From Melastoma dodecandrum (Eukaryota; Streptophyta; Magnoliopsida; Myrtales; Melastomataceae), in the NCBI GenBank assembly GCA_029817715.1, contig JARUPY010000313.1, positions 62,001-126,000 on the forward strand: a DNA stretch of 64,000 bases, read 5' to 3'. The notes beneath the pieces were generated by a model. It did not search any database and had not been told where the DNA came from. It worked only from the letters and a program-made list of their open reading frames with translations. A program made the position numbers and the translations under genes. Shown here in pieces: positions 36,362-45,514 of the stretch (position 1 is the stretch's first letter; the number at the start of each line of letters is the position of its first letter).

Positions 36362-37336
36362 ATGAGACGCGTCGGTTTCGTCCTCTACCCCGACTATTCC
36401 CTGATGGGCCTCGCGGCGGTCACCGTCTTCGAGGTCGCCAATCTCGTCGGTGAGGAAACCTATTACGATCTGCACTTCGTCTCGGAGCATGGCGGCGGCG
36501 TGCCCACCTCGGCCGGCGTCAGGCTCGAGTCGAAGCGCTTCGGCGACGCCGCCTTCGACACGCTGATCGTCGGTGGCGGCACGCTCGTCGAGCCCTCGAC
36601 GCCGGGGCTCATCGCCTTCGTGCGCAGCGCGAGCGCCCGCTGCCGGCGCACCGCCGCGATCTGCACCGGCGCCTTCGTGCTGGCGGAAGCCGGCCTCCTC
36701 GAGGGGCGGCGCGTCACCACGCACTGGATGCACGCGCGAGACCTGCAGAAGCGCTATCCCTCCTGCCTCGTCGAGGAGGATCGCATCTTCGTCAACGACG
36801 GCACGATCTGGACGTCGGCGGGGATGACGGCCGGCTTCGACCTCGCGCTGGCGCTCGTCGAGGACGATCTCGGCCGCGAGATCGCACGCGCGGTCGCACG
36901 CAAGCTCGTGCTCTACCACCGGCGGGGCGGCGGCCAGTCGCAGTTCTCCGCCCTGCTCGAGCTCGAGCCGAAGTCCGATCGCGTGCAGACTGCGCTGCCC
37001 TATGCCAAGCGCACCCTCGACAAGCCGCTGACGGTCGAAATGCTCGCCGAGGCCGCGCGCCTCAGCCCGCGCCAGTTCAGCCGAGTCTTCCATGCCGAGA
37101 CCGGCCAGTCGCCGGCCAAGGCGATCGAGAACCTGCGCGTCGAGGCCGCGCGCGAGATGATCGAGAGCACCTTGCATCCGATCGACACGATCGCCGACCG
37201 CACCGGCTTCGCGGACCGGAACAGGATGCGCCGGGCGTTCGTGCGGGCCTTCGGCCAGCCGCCGCAGGTCATCCGCCGCAACGCCCGGCCCGACGCCGCC
37301 GCATCGGACGCCGCCACATCGGATGCCTGGCACTGA
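36362..37336 (+). CDS. GlxA-type AraC-family transcriptional regulator (DJ-1/PfpI domain)
   Basis: A 324-residue regulator. The N-terminal DJ-1/PfpI-like domain includes RVGFVLYPDYSLMGLAAVTV and the nucleophile-elbow-like AICTGAFVLAEAGLLEGRR. The C-terminal AraC domain has two helix-turn-helix units: MLAEAARLSPRQFSRVFHAE and IDTIADRTGFADRNRMRRAF. ATG 36362 starts right at the domain; an in-frame start at 36329 would add residues encoded over the regulatory repeats. Divergent from the small secreted protein/SDR unit, its likely target. In the family the DJ-1 part is thought to sense small molecules. Confidence 0.9.
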   Translation: MRRVGFVLYPDYSLMGLAAVTVFEVANLVGEETYYDLHFVSEHGGGVPTSAGVRLESKRFGDAAFDTLIVGGGTLVEPSTPGLIAFVRSASARCRRTAAICTGAFVLAEAGLLEGRRVTTHWMHARDLQKRYPSCLVEEDRIFVNDGTIWTSAGMTAGFDLALALVEDDLGREIARAVARKLVLYHRRGGGQSQFSALLELEPKSDRVQTALPYAKRTLDKPLTVEMLAEAARLSPRQFSRVFHAETGQSPAKAIENLRVEAAREMIESTLHPIDTIADRTGFADRNRMRRAFVRAFGQPPQVIRRNARPDAAASDAATSDAWH

Positions 37337-37448
37337 CGGCCGCGGCGAAACGCCGTAGCCGCCGCCATTCCAACGGCTTATTGGTCTGGCACGCCTGAAG
37401 GGCTAGCGTGCGTTGCGCACTTCAGAGTGGTTCATGGGAGGCCCGGAC

Positions 37449-38918
37449 ATGGCCGTCACCTCGTCTTCCGTCGGTATGATCCCCGACGCGCGACGCGCCG
37501 CGGGCGCGGGCCGCCTGCGGGAGGTGTGCGACCTGCCCGGCCCGAAAGGCCTGCCGCTGCTCGGCAACGTCCTTCAGACCCAGCTTTCGAAGGTGCACCT
37601 CGTGCTGGAGCGCTGGGCCAGGGAGCACGGGCCGACATTCGTGTTCTGGATGGGCCGCGACCCCATCGCGGTCTTCGCCGATCCGAAGGTCTGCGACAGG
37701 ATCCTGCGCGACCGGCCGGACGGCTTCACCCGCTCGACCAAGCTGCGCCGTATCTTCGCCGAGCTCGGCGCCGACGGCGTCTTCGCGGCCGAGGGCGCGG
37801 CATGGCGCCAGCAGCGCAAGCTCGCCGTCCATGCGCTGGCGCAGCGCCACCTGCGCACCCAGTACGACGCGCTCGCGCTCGTCGCCGGGCGCCTCAAGGC
37901 GCGCTGGGACCGGCTCGCCGCGACCGGCGAGACGATCGAGATCACCGAGGAGTTCAAGCGCTTCACCGTCGACAGCACGACGCTGATCGCCTTCGGCTAC
38001 GACATCAACACGATCGAGCAGCAGGGCGACGTCATCCAGCGCAAGCTCGAGCTGATCTTCCCGATGCTCAGCCGGCGACTGTTCGCGCTGGTGCCGTGGT
38101 GGCGGTTCGTCCGGCTGCCGATCGACCATCGCACCGACCGCGCGCTGGCCGACCTCGCGGATTGGCTGAAGCCGCTCGTCGCCGACGCCCGGGCGCGGCT
38201 CGCGGCCGATCCCGCGCGGGCCGATACGCCCGCCAACTTCCTCGAGGCGATGGTCGCCGCGCGCGACGACGACGGCAACCCGTTCACCGAGGAGGTGCTG
38301 TTCGCGAACCTCCTCACCATGCTGGTCGCGGGCGAGGACACGACCGCCTACACGCTCGCCTGGGCCGTGCACGAGCTGTGCGACAGCCCGGCGTCCGTCG
38401 CCGCGCTCCGGCAGGAGGCCGACGCGATCGTCGGCGCCTCGCCCTATCCCGCCGACATCGACGTCGCGAACAGGCTCGAGGTCGCGGGCGCCGTCGCCAG
38501 CGAGACGATGCGCCTGCGCCCGGTCGCGCCCTTCATGTTCCTCAATGCGCTGGAGGAGACGGTCGTCGAGGACGTGCGCATCCCCGCAGGCGCGAAGCTC
38601 GCGGTGCTTTCTCGTCCCGCCGCCCTCGATGCCGCGCATTTCGCCGATCCCACCGCGTTCAACCCGCGACGCTGGATCGAGGAGACGACGCCGCACGACA
38701 TGCGCGTCTCGATCCCCTTCGGCTCCGGCCCGCGCATCTGCCCCGGTCGTGCCCTGGCGCAGCTCGAGATGAAGCTCGTGCTGGCGATGCTCTACCGCAA
38801 CTTCGAGGTCGAGCGCGTCGGGCCCGCTTCGGATGTGGTGGAGGATTTCTCCTTCACGATGATGGCAAAGGGGCTGAAGGTGCGCCTGCGGCCGCGAGCA
38901 GCCGCGTCGTCGCTCTAG
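37449..38918 (+). CDS. Cytochrome P450
   Basis: Heme monooxygenase of 489 residues. The I-helix oxygen-binding motif AGEDTT lies near 293-298, the K-helix ExxR is SETMRLRP, the PERF-like element is FNPRRW, and the heme loop PFGSGPRICPGRA has the axial ligand C431. The length and the long N-terminal PGPKGLPLLGN segment without a membrane anchor suggest a soluble fatty-acid or terpenoid hydroxylase type, but the substrate is unknown. GGGAGG precedes ATG 37449. No ferredoxin or reductase gene is adjacent. Its TAG overlaps the stop of the convergent gene in CTAG. Confidence 0.94.
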   Translation: MAVTSSSVGMIPDARRAAGAGRLREVCDLPGPKGLPLLGNVLQTQLSKVHLVLERWAREHGPTFVFWMGRDPIAVFADPKVCDRILRDRPDGFTRSTKLRRIFAELGADGVFAAEGAAWRQQRKLAVHALAQRHLRTQYDALALVAGRLKARWDRLAATGETIEITEEFKRFTVDSTTLIAFGYDINTIEQQGDVIQRKLELIFPMLSRRLFALVPWWRFVRLPIDHRTDRALADLADWLKPLVADARARLAADPARADTPANFLEAMVAARDDDGNPFTEEVLFANLLTMLVAGEDTTAYTLAWAVHELCDSPASVAALRQEADAIVGASPYPADIDVANRLEVAGAVASETMRLRPVAPFMFLNALEETVVEDVRIPAGAKLAVLSRPAALDAAHFADPTAFNPRRWIEETTPHDMRVSIPFGSGPRICPGRALAQLEMKLVLAMLYRNFEVERVGPASDVVEDFSFTMMAKGLKVRLRPRAAASSL

Positions 38919-39325
38919 CGGCCGAGCCCAAGCGGCCCGAGCGGTCGCGGCACCTCAGGCCCTCCATCGAGAAGAACGCCGTGCGGGATGGCGAAGTGCA
39001 GCCGCCGCGCGTCGCAGAACGCCACGCGGTCGTCCTCGAGCCGCACGCGATAGTCAGCGGCGAGCGCTGCGATCTCGGACGCGAAGTCGCCGGCCGGCGT
39101 CAGGTCGAGGGTCGTCAGGTCGTACTGGCGCGCCGCCCGGCGAAAGGCCGGCTCGTCGAGCGCGACATTTGGGCAATTTGCGACGGCAAACAGCACCTCG
39201 TAGAGCGGGGCGAGCCCGATCAGCTGCACGTCCTCCCGCGGGGTCGCCGCGCGCGCCGGCATGAAAGCATCGCTCAAGCAAATCCAAGCGACGAGTGCCA
39301 TGCCGAGAGTCCTGGTCAAGCTCAT
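38915..39325 (-). CDS. Exported protein of unknown function
   Basis: About 136 residues. The chosen start gives MSLTRTLGMALVAWICLSDA then FMPARAATP, a signal peptide with a cut near ARA. A second ATG at 39343, with AGGCGAG upstream, would add six residues and is equally possible. The mature protein has two cysteines (VANCPNV and AFCDARR) that may form a disulfide and is otherwise without known motifs (LIGLAPLYEVLFAV, RRAARQYDLTTLDLTPAGDF). It overlaps the P450 gene end by four bases, tail to tail. Confidence 0.6.
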   Translation of the reverse strand: MSLTRTLGMALVAWICLSDAFMPARAATPREDVQLIGLAPLYEVLFAVANCPNVALDEPAFRRAARQYDLTTLDLTPAGDFASEIAALAADYRVRLEDDRVAFCDARRLHFAIPHGVLLDGGPEVPRPLGPLGLGR

Positions 39326-39562
39326 CTGCATCTCATCCGACATCTCGCCTGAACAGCCGAGCGAAACCGCGCCGAACAAATGTCAAGAAGTCCCACGCGC
39401 CGCAGTCGAGATCGGTAGAGCGGGAGCCGGCTCGCGTCCACACACAGACGTTTTACTTCCACCTGTGCGCCGCACCTTCTAAGGCTCCCGATGCGTCCTG
39501 TCCCGAACGACGAGCGACAGCCCGACGCAGTCGGCGTTCTTGAGGGGTGTGGTTCTCTTCAC

Positions 39563-41053
39563 GTGAGGTGTCTCAGACTTTCTCGCCGGTCTCGCGCGGC
39601 GGTCCTGCGCCGGACGGCATCGTGGATTGTGCCGATGACGATGACGAGCACGCTCGGCGGGTGCCTGGTCGGGCCGAACTACGTCCGTCCCTCGGCGCCG
39701 ACGCCCGAACACTTCAAGGAAGCCGCGGCTCCGGCCAAGGGGTGGAAGCGCGTGAGCCCGCTCGACACCATCGACCGCGGTCCCTGGTGGGACGTCTATC
39801 GCGATCCGACCCTTTCGGCGCTCGCGTCGCAAGTCGACATCTCGAACCAGTCTGTCGCGTCGGCGGCGGCCAACTACGTCGCGGCCCGCGAGGCGATCAA
39901 GGAGGCCCAGGCGAGCCTGTTCCCGACCGTCACCGCGAGCCATGCGACGACGGCGTCCGGCGGCACGGGCAGGAGCACGACGCTGACCTTCGTGCCGTCG
40001 GCGACGGCGACCTGGGACATCGATCTCTGGGGCCGCATCCGGCGCAACGTCGAGGCGAGCGCCGCGGCGGCGCAGGCCAGCGCCGCCGACCTGCAGAACG
40101 CCAAGCTCTCCGAGCAGGGCGCGCTGCTCACCGCCTACTACGACCTGCGCGCGACCGACGCGCTGAAGGACCTCTACGACCGCACCGCCGCCGAGTACCA
40201 GAAGACGCTCGACATCACCCGCAACGAGTTCAAGGGCGGCACCGTCTCGGAGGCCGACGTCGTCACCGCGCAGACGCAGCTCTACGGCGTGCAGGCCGCG
40301 GCGATCGACACCGGCGTCCTGCGCGCGCAATACGAGCACGCGATCGCCATGCTGATCGGCCGCCCGCCCGCCGATCTCGCGGTGCGGCGCAACGGCCGGG
40401 GGCTGCCGTCGCCGCCGGCGACGCCGATCGTGGTGCCGTCGCGCCTGCTGGAGCGCCGTCCCGACATCGCCGCCGCCGAGCGCACCGTGCAGCAGGACAG
40501 CGCGCTGATCGGCGTGGCGGTGGCCAATTTCTACCCCGACGTCAATTTGACCGCGCTGGTCAGCGCCACGGCCGGGCCGCCGCCGGTCGCGGCGATCGGC
40601 GCCGCCTGGTCGATCGCCGGCACCGCCACGCAGCCGATCTTCGACGGCGGCCTGCTCACCGCGGAGCTCGCCACCGCGCGTGCCAACTACGACGTCGGCG
40701 TCGCCAGCTACCGACAGACGGTGCTCAGCGCGTTCCAGCAGGTCGAGGACGCGCTCGCCGCGCTCCGCGTCTACGCCGCCGAGGCGCGCAAGGACCGCCA
40801 GACGATCGATGCGGCGCGCAAGGCGGTCGCCGTCTACCTCAACCAGTACCAGGCCGGCACGGTGGCCTTCACCTCGGTGGTGACCGCGCAGGCCACGCTG
40901 CTCACGGCGGAGGAATCGCTGCTCGCGGTGCAGCAGTCGCAGCTGATCGAGAGCGTCGCGCTGATCGAGGCGCTCGGCGGCGGCTGGCACGAAGACGAGC
41001 TGCCGCCGATCGACACGCTGACGCCGGTCTCGACCCTGACGCCGCCGCTCTGA
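39563..41053 (+). CDS. RND efflux outer-membrane lipoprotein, NodT family
   Basis: Outer-membrane channel of a tripartite efflux pump. The N terminus has an Arg-rich region, a hydrophobic stretch and the lipobox LGGC (in MTMTSTLGGCLVGPNYVRP), so it is probably lipid-anchored. Two OEP domains follow (about 70-260 and 280-470), with WWDVYRDPTLSALASQ, TWDIDLWGRIRRNVEAS and RRPDIAAAERTVQQ. The start is unclear: GTG 39563 gives a reasonable signal peptide (496 residues), while ATG 39491, with AAGG upstream, would give 520 residues and an over-long leader. First gene of the efflux operon, 30 bp before the adaptor. Confidence 0.9.
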   Translation: MRCLRLSRRSRAAVLRRTASWIVPMTMTSTLGGCLVGPNYVRPSAPTPEHFKEAAAPAKGWKRVSPLDTIDRGPWWDVYRDPTLSALASQVDISNQSVASAAANYVAAREAIKEAQASLFPTVTASHATTASGGTGRSTTLTFVPSATATWDIDLWGRIRRNVEASAAAAQASAADLQNAKLSEQGALLTAYYDLRATDALKDLYDRTAAEYQKTLDITRNEFKGGTVSEADVVTAQTQLYGVQAAAIDTGVLRAQYEHAIAMLIGRPPADLAVRRNGRGLPSPPATPIVVPSRLLERRPDIAAAERTVQQDSALIGVAVANFYPDVNLTALVSATAGPPPVAAIGAAWSIAGTATQPIFDGGLLTAELATARANYDVGVASYRQTVLSAFQQVEDALAALRVYAAEARKDRQTIDAARKAVAVYLNQYQAGTVAFTSVVTAQATLLTAEESLLAVQQSQLIESVALIEALGGGWHEDELPPIDTLTPVSTLTPPL

Positions 41054-41083
41054 CGCCGACGCCCGAGAGGAACGCACGACGCC

Positions 41084-42379
41084 TTGACCCGCAACGAGAT
41101 CGACCAACCGAAGCCCGGCACCGAACGGCCGGTGCGCCACGACGAGCCCGGCCGCAACGAGCAGCCGGGGTGGGACGCGCCGCCGCGCTCGCGGACGCGA
41201 CGGGGCCTGTCGTTCGTCGGCACCACGCTCACGCTGATCATCATCGCCGCCGCGCTCTTCTATGCCTACAGGACGCTCATCCCGAGCGGCGGGAAGACCG
41301 CCACGAAGGTCGGCGCCCCGCCGCCGACCGTCGGGACCGCCACCATCGGCCGCGGCGACATCGAGGTCGACGTCGAGGCGCTCGGCACCGTGACGCCGAT
41401 CGCCAACATCACGGTGAAGACGCAGATCAACGGCGTGCTCACCGAGGTCGGCTTCAAGGAAGGCCAGATGGTGAAGGCGGGCGACTTCCTCGCCCAGATC
41501 GATCCGCGGCCCTACCTCGCGCTGCTGCATCAGTACGAGGGCCAGCTCGCCCACGACCAGGGCCTGCTCGACGAGGCGATCACCGACGAGAAGCGCTACC
41601 AGACGCTGCTGAACCAGACCTCGATCGCCCGCCAGACCGCCGAGGACCAGAAATACGTCGTCGAGCAGGACCAAGGCCAGGTCGAGTCCGACAAGGGGCT
41701 CATCGAGGCGCAGAAGGTGAACCTCGCCTTCTGCCACATCACCGCGCCGGTGGCCGGCCGCGTCGGCCTGCGCCAGGTCGACCCGGGCAATTACGTGCAG
41801 ACGAGCGACACCAACGGCCTCGTCGTGCTGACGCAGCTGCAGCCGATCTCGGTCATCTTCTCGATCCCCGAGAGCGTCATCCCGCAGGTCGTCGACGCAG
41901 AGGCCGCGGCCGACAAGGGATCCAAGACCGCCCAGCTGCAGGCGACGGCCTTCGACCAGGCCGACACGACGTCGCTCGCCGTCGGCAAGCTGGAGACGCT
42001 CGACAACACGATCGACACGACGACCGGCCAGCTCAAGGCGCGCGCGATCTTCGACAATCCCGACAACCATTTGTATCCGAACCAGTTCGTCAACATCCAC
42101 CTCAAGCTCGGCGAGCTGACCAACGTCGTCGTGGCGCCGACGGCCGCCGTGCAGCGCGGGACGCCGGGCACCTTCGCCTACGTCGTCGGCGGCGACGGCA
42201 AGGTGGAGGTGAGGAAGATCGAGCTGGGGCCGACGCAGGGCGCGATGGTCGCCGTCACCAGCGGCCTCGCGCCGGGCGACCGCGTCGTCACCGACGGCAG
42301 CGATCGGCTGCGGGCGGGGCTCAAGGTGAACGTCGCCAGCGCGGCGCACCAGCATGCCGGCCACCATGGCAAGCCCTAG
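41084..42379 (+). CDS. RND efflux periplasmic adaptor (membrane fusion protein), MdtA-like
   Basis: Links pump and outer-membrane channel. The 431 residues have a hydrophilic N terminus, one membrane anchor (about 43-62: LSFVGTTLTLIIIAAALFYA), a lipoyl/beta-barrel region with TVTPIANITVKTQINGVL and GQMVKAGDFLAQIDPRPY, a helical hairpin and a second lipoyl half (CHITAPVAGRVGLRQVDPG). The C-terminal region has YPNQFVNIHL and GDRVVTDGSDRLRAGLKV. It closely follows the MdtA pattern. The start is TTG at 41084 behind GAGAGGA. The His-rich end (HQHAGHHG) is unusual. Followed after 18 bp by the first pump gene. Confidence 0.92.
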   Translation: MTRNEIDQPKPGTERPVRHDEPGRNEQPGWDAPPRSRTRRGLSFVGTTLTLIIIAAALFYAYRTLIPSGGKTATKVGAPPPTVGTATIGRGDIEVDVEALGTVTPIANITVKTQINGVLTEVGFKEGQMVKAGDFLAQIDPRPYLALLHQYEGQLAHDQGLLDEAITDEKRYQTLLNQTSIARQTAEDQKYVVEQDQGQVESDKGLIEAQKVNLAFCHITAPVAGRVGLRQVDPGNYVQTSDTNGLVVLTQLQPISVIFSIPESVIPQVVDAEAAADKGSKTAQLQATAFDQADTTSLAVGKLETLDNTIDTTTGQLKARAIFDNPDNHLYPNQFVNIHLKLGELTNVVVAPTAAVQRGTPGTFAYVVGGDGKVEVRKIELGPTQGAMVAVTSGLAPGDRVVTDGSDRLRAGLKVNVASAAHQHAGHHGKP

Positions 42380-42397
42380 CGGCGGCGGGGGCTCGCG

Positions 42398-45300
42398 ATG
42401 AACCCGTCGCGCCTCTTCATCCTGCGGCCGGTCGCCACCTCGCTGCTGATGGCGGCGATCCTGCTCTCCGGCCTGTTCGCCTATCGCTTCCTCGCGCTCT
42501 CGGCGCTGCCCGAGGTCGACTACCCGACGATCCAGGTGCAGACCTTCTACCCCGGCGCCAGCCCCGAGGTGATGACCTCCTCGGTGACGGCGCCGCTCGA
42601 GCGCCAGTTCGGCGAGATGCCCGGGCTCAGCCAGATGGTGTCGGCGAGCTCGGCCGGCGCCTCCGTCATCACCATGCAGTTCAGCCTGAGCCTGAACATC
42701 GACGTCGCCGAGCAGGAGGTGCAGGCGGCGATCAACGCCGCGCAGAACCTGCTGCCGAGCGACCTGCCGACGCCGCCCGTCTACGCCAAGATCAATCCGG
42801 CCGACGCGCCGATCATGACGCTGGCGATCACCTCGGACACGATGAAGCTGACCGACCTCGAGGACATCGCCGAGACGCGGCTCGGCCAGAAGATCTCGCA
42901 GGAGAACGGCGTCGGCCTCGTCAGCGTCAGCGGCGGCCATCGCCCGGCGATCCGCGTGCAGCTCGACCCGCAGAAGCTCGCCGCGCACGGCATCGCCATC
43001 GACGACATCCGCACCGTGATCGGCAACGTCAACGTCAACACGCCGAAGGGCAATTTCGACGGGCCGGCGCAGGCCTCGACGATCAACGCCAACGACCAGA
43101 TCTACGATCCGAAGGAGCTCGGGCGCACGATCGTCGCCTACCGCAACGGCGATCCGGTGCGCCTCGACGACGTCGCGACGACGGTGAGCGGGCCGGAGAA
43201 CGACAAGATCGCCGCCTGGGCCAACAGGACGCCGGCGATCCTGTTGAACATCCAGCGCCAGCCCGGCGCCAACGTCATCGAGGTGGTCGACCAGATCAAG
43301 GCGCTGCTGCCGAAGCTCGAGTCGGGCCTCCCCGCCGGGCTGAAGATCGACGTGCTGAGCGATCGCACGGTGACGATCCGCGCCTCGATCGCCGATGTCG
43401 AGTTCGAGCTCGGCCTTGCGATCGTGCTGGTCGTGCTGGTGATCTTCGTCTTCCTGCGCAACCTGCCGGCGACGATCATCCCGAGCCTCTCCGTGCCGCT
43501 GTCGCTCGTCGGCACGCTGGTCGCGATGTACCTGCTCGACTTCAGCCTCGACAATCTGTCCTTGATGGCGCTGACGATCTCGACCGGCTTCGTCGTCGAC
43601 GACGCGATCGTGATGATCGAGAACATCGCCCGCTTCATCGAGGAGGGCGAGGAGCCGCTCGCCGCCGCGCTGAAGGGCTCCGAGCAGATCGGCTTCACGA
43701 TCATCTCGCTCACGATCTCGCTGCTCGCCGTGCTCATCCCGCTGCTCTTCATGGGCGACGTGGTCGGGCGGCTGTTCCACGAGTTCGCGATCACGCTGGC
43801 GGTCACCATCGTCATCTCCGCCGTGGTGTCGCTGACGCTGGTGCCGATGATGTGCGCCAAGCTGCTGCGCCACCGCCCGGAGGACCAGCGCGGCTGGTTC
43901 GACAGGGGCGCGGAGGCGGTCATCGACGGGATCATCGCCCTCTACGCGCGCCTGCTGCGCATCGTGCTCGATCATCAGCCGCTCACGCTCGTCGTCGCGC
44001 TGGCGACGCTGGTGCTGACGGTGTTCCTCTACATCGACATCCCGAAGGGCTTCTTCCCGACGCAGGACACCGGCGAGATCGAGGCCGTCTTCGAGGCGGC
44101 GCAGACGATCTCCTATGCCGCGATGACGCAGAAGCAGCGCGCGCTCGCCGACGTCATCCTCGAGAACGACGCCGTCGAGAACGTCGAGTCCTTCGTCGGC
44201 GTCGACCAGAACAATTCGACGCCGAACACCGGGCGCGTGTTCATCACGCTGAAGCCGCTGGAGGTGCGCCGGCGCGGCGTCACGGCGGTCATCGCCGAGC
44301 TGCGCCGTGCCGTCGCCGCCGTGCCCGGCATCAGCCTCTACATGCAGCCGGTGCAGGACCTGACGATCGATTCGACGGTCACGCGCGCGCAATACCATTT
44401 CGTCGTCGAGAACCCCGACATCGCCACGCTCTCGACCTGGGTGCCGCGCTTCGTCGACGCCTTGAAGGCGCGACCGGAGCTCGCCAACGTCGCCAGCGAC
44501 CTCGCCGACGGCGGCAAGGCCGTCGACCTCACGATCGACCGCAAGACCGCGAGCCGCTTCGGCATCACCCCGGCCACGGTCGACAACGCGCTCTACGACG
44601 CCTTCGGCCAGCGCATCGTCTCGACGATCTACACCCAGTCGAGCCAGTACCGCGTGATCCTCGAGGTCGCGCCCGATCTGCAGAAGGATCTCGCCGCGCT
44701 GCGGATGTTCTACCTGCCCTCGTCTCTGTCGACAACGAACGGCCAGGTCGCGCTGAGCGACCTCGTGCACGTGCACGAGCGCACCGGGCCGCTGCAGATC
44801 TCGCACTACAGCCAGTTCCCGTCGGCCAACATCTCGTTCGACGTCGCGCCCGGCGAGTCGCTCGGCGCGGCGGTCGCCGCCGTGAAGGACGTGCAAGCCT
44901 CGCTCGACCTGCCGGCGAGCTTCGTCGTCTCCATGCAGGGCAGCGCCGCGGCCTTCTCGGCCTCGCTCAGCAACCAGCTCATCCTGATCGTCGCCGCGAT
45001 CGCGACGATGTATATCGTGCTGGGGGTGCTCTACGAGAGCTTCATCCACCCGATCACCATCCTCTCCACCTTGCCGTCTGCGGGCGTCGGCGCGCTGCTC
45101 GCGCTGATGATGGCGGGCGACGACCTCACCATCGTCGCGATCATCGGCATCATCCTTCTGATCGGCATCGTGAAGAAGAACGCGATCATGATGGTCGACT
45201 TCGCGCTCGAGGCGGAGCGTGAGCAGGGCCTCTCGCCGCGCGACGCGATCCACCACGCCTGCCTCCTGCGCTTCCGCCCGATCCTGATGACCACGCTCGC

Positions 45301-45514
45301 CGCCATGCTCGGCGCGGTGCCGCTGATGCTCGGCACCGGCGTCGGCTCTGAGCTGCGGCGGCCGCTCGGCATCGCCATCGTCGGCGGCCTCACCGTCAGC
45401 CAGGTGCTGACGCTGTTCTCGACGCCGGTGATCTACCTCGCCTTCGAGCGTCTCGGCACCCGCTTCGGGCGCCGGCCGCCGCAGCCGCGGCTCGCCGCGG
45501 AGCCCGGCGAATGA
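42398..45514 (+). CDS. RND multidrug efflux pump, MdtB-like
   Basis: Proton-driven inner-membrane exporter of 1038 residues. It starts with [20 protein letters not shown], has twelve expected spans, and the TM4 proton-relay pair is visible in [17 protein letters not shown]. Other HAE1-type motifs are [39 protein letters not shown] and [20 protein letters not shown]. Its partner follows with an ATGA overlap, so the two probably form a mixed trimer, as MdtB and MdtC do. Normal length. Confidence 0.95.
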   Translation: MNPSRLFILRPVATSLLMAAILLSGLFAYRFLALSALPEVDYPTIQVQTFYPGASPEVMTSSVTAPLERQFGEMPGLSQMVSASSAGASVITMQFSLSLNIDVAEQEVQAAINAAQNLLPSDLPTPPVYAKINPADAPIMTLAITSDTMKLTDLEDIAETRLGQKISQENGVGLVSVSGGHRPAIRVQLDPQKLAAHGIAIDDIRTVIGNVNVNTPKGNFDGPAQASTINANDQIYDPKELGRTIVAYRNGDPVRLDDVATTVSGPENDKIAAWANRTPAILLNIQRQPGANVIEVVDQIKALLPKLESGLPAGLKIDVLSDRTVTIRASIADVEFELGLAIVLVVLVIFVFLRNLPATIIPSLSVPLSLVGTLVAMYLLDFSLDNLSLMALTISTGFVVDDAIVMIENIARFIEEGEEPLAAALKGSEQIGFTIISLTISLLAVLIPLLFMGDVVGRLFHEFAITLAVTIVISAVVSLTLVPMMCAKLLRHRPEDQRGWFDRGAEAVIDGIIALYARLLRIVLDHQPLTLVVALATLVLTVFLYIDIPKGFFPTQDTGEIEAVFEAAQTISYAAMTQKQRALADVILENDAVENVESFVGVDQNNSTPNTGRVFITLKPLEVRRRGVTAVIAELRRAVAAVPGISLYMQPVQDLTIDSTVTRAQYHFVVENPDIATLSTWVPRFVDALKARPELANVASDLADGGKAVDLTIDRKTASRFGITPATVDNALYDAFGQRIVSTIYTQSSQYRVILEVAPDLQKDLAALRMFYLPSSLSTTNGQVALSDLVHVHERTGPLQISHYSQFPSANISFDVAPGESLGAAVAAVKDVQASLDLPASFVVSMQGSAAAFSASLSNQLILIVAAIATMYIVLGVLYESFIHPITILSTLPSAGVGALLALMMAGDDLTIVAIIGIILLIGIVKKNAIMMVDFALEAEREQGLSPRDAIHHACLLRFRPILMTTLAAMLGAVPLMLGTGVGSELRRPLGIAIVGGLTVSQVLTLFSTPVIYLAFERLGTRFGRRPPQPRLAAEPGE

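Noticed and set aside
39479..45256. Very long minus-strand open frame (about 1925 codons) opposite the RND operon
   Set aside because: It is an antisense shadow of high-GC genes: composition is Arg/Asp/Val/His-rich with no domains, while the plus strand encodes complete OEP, adaptor and RND proteins.
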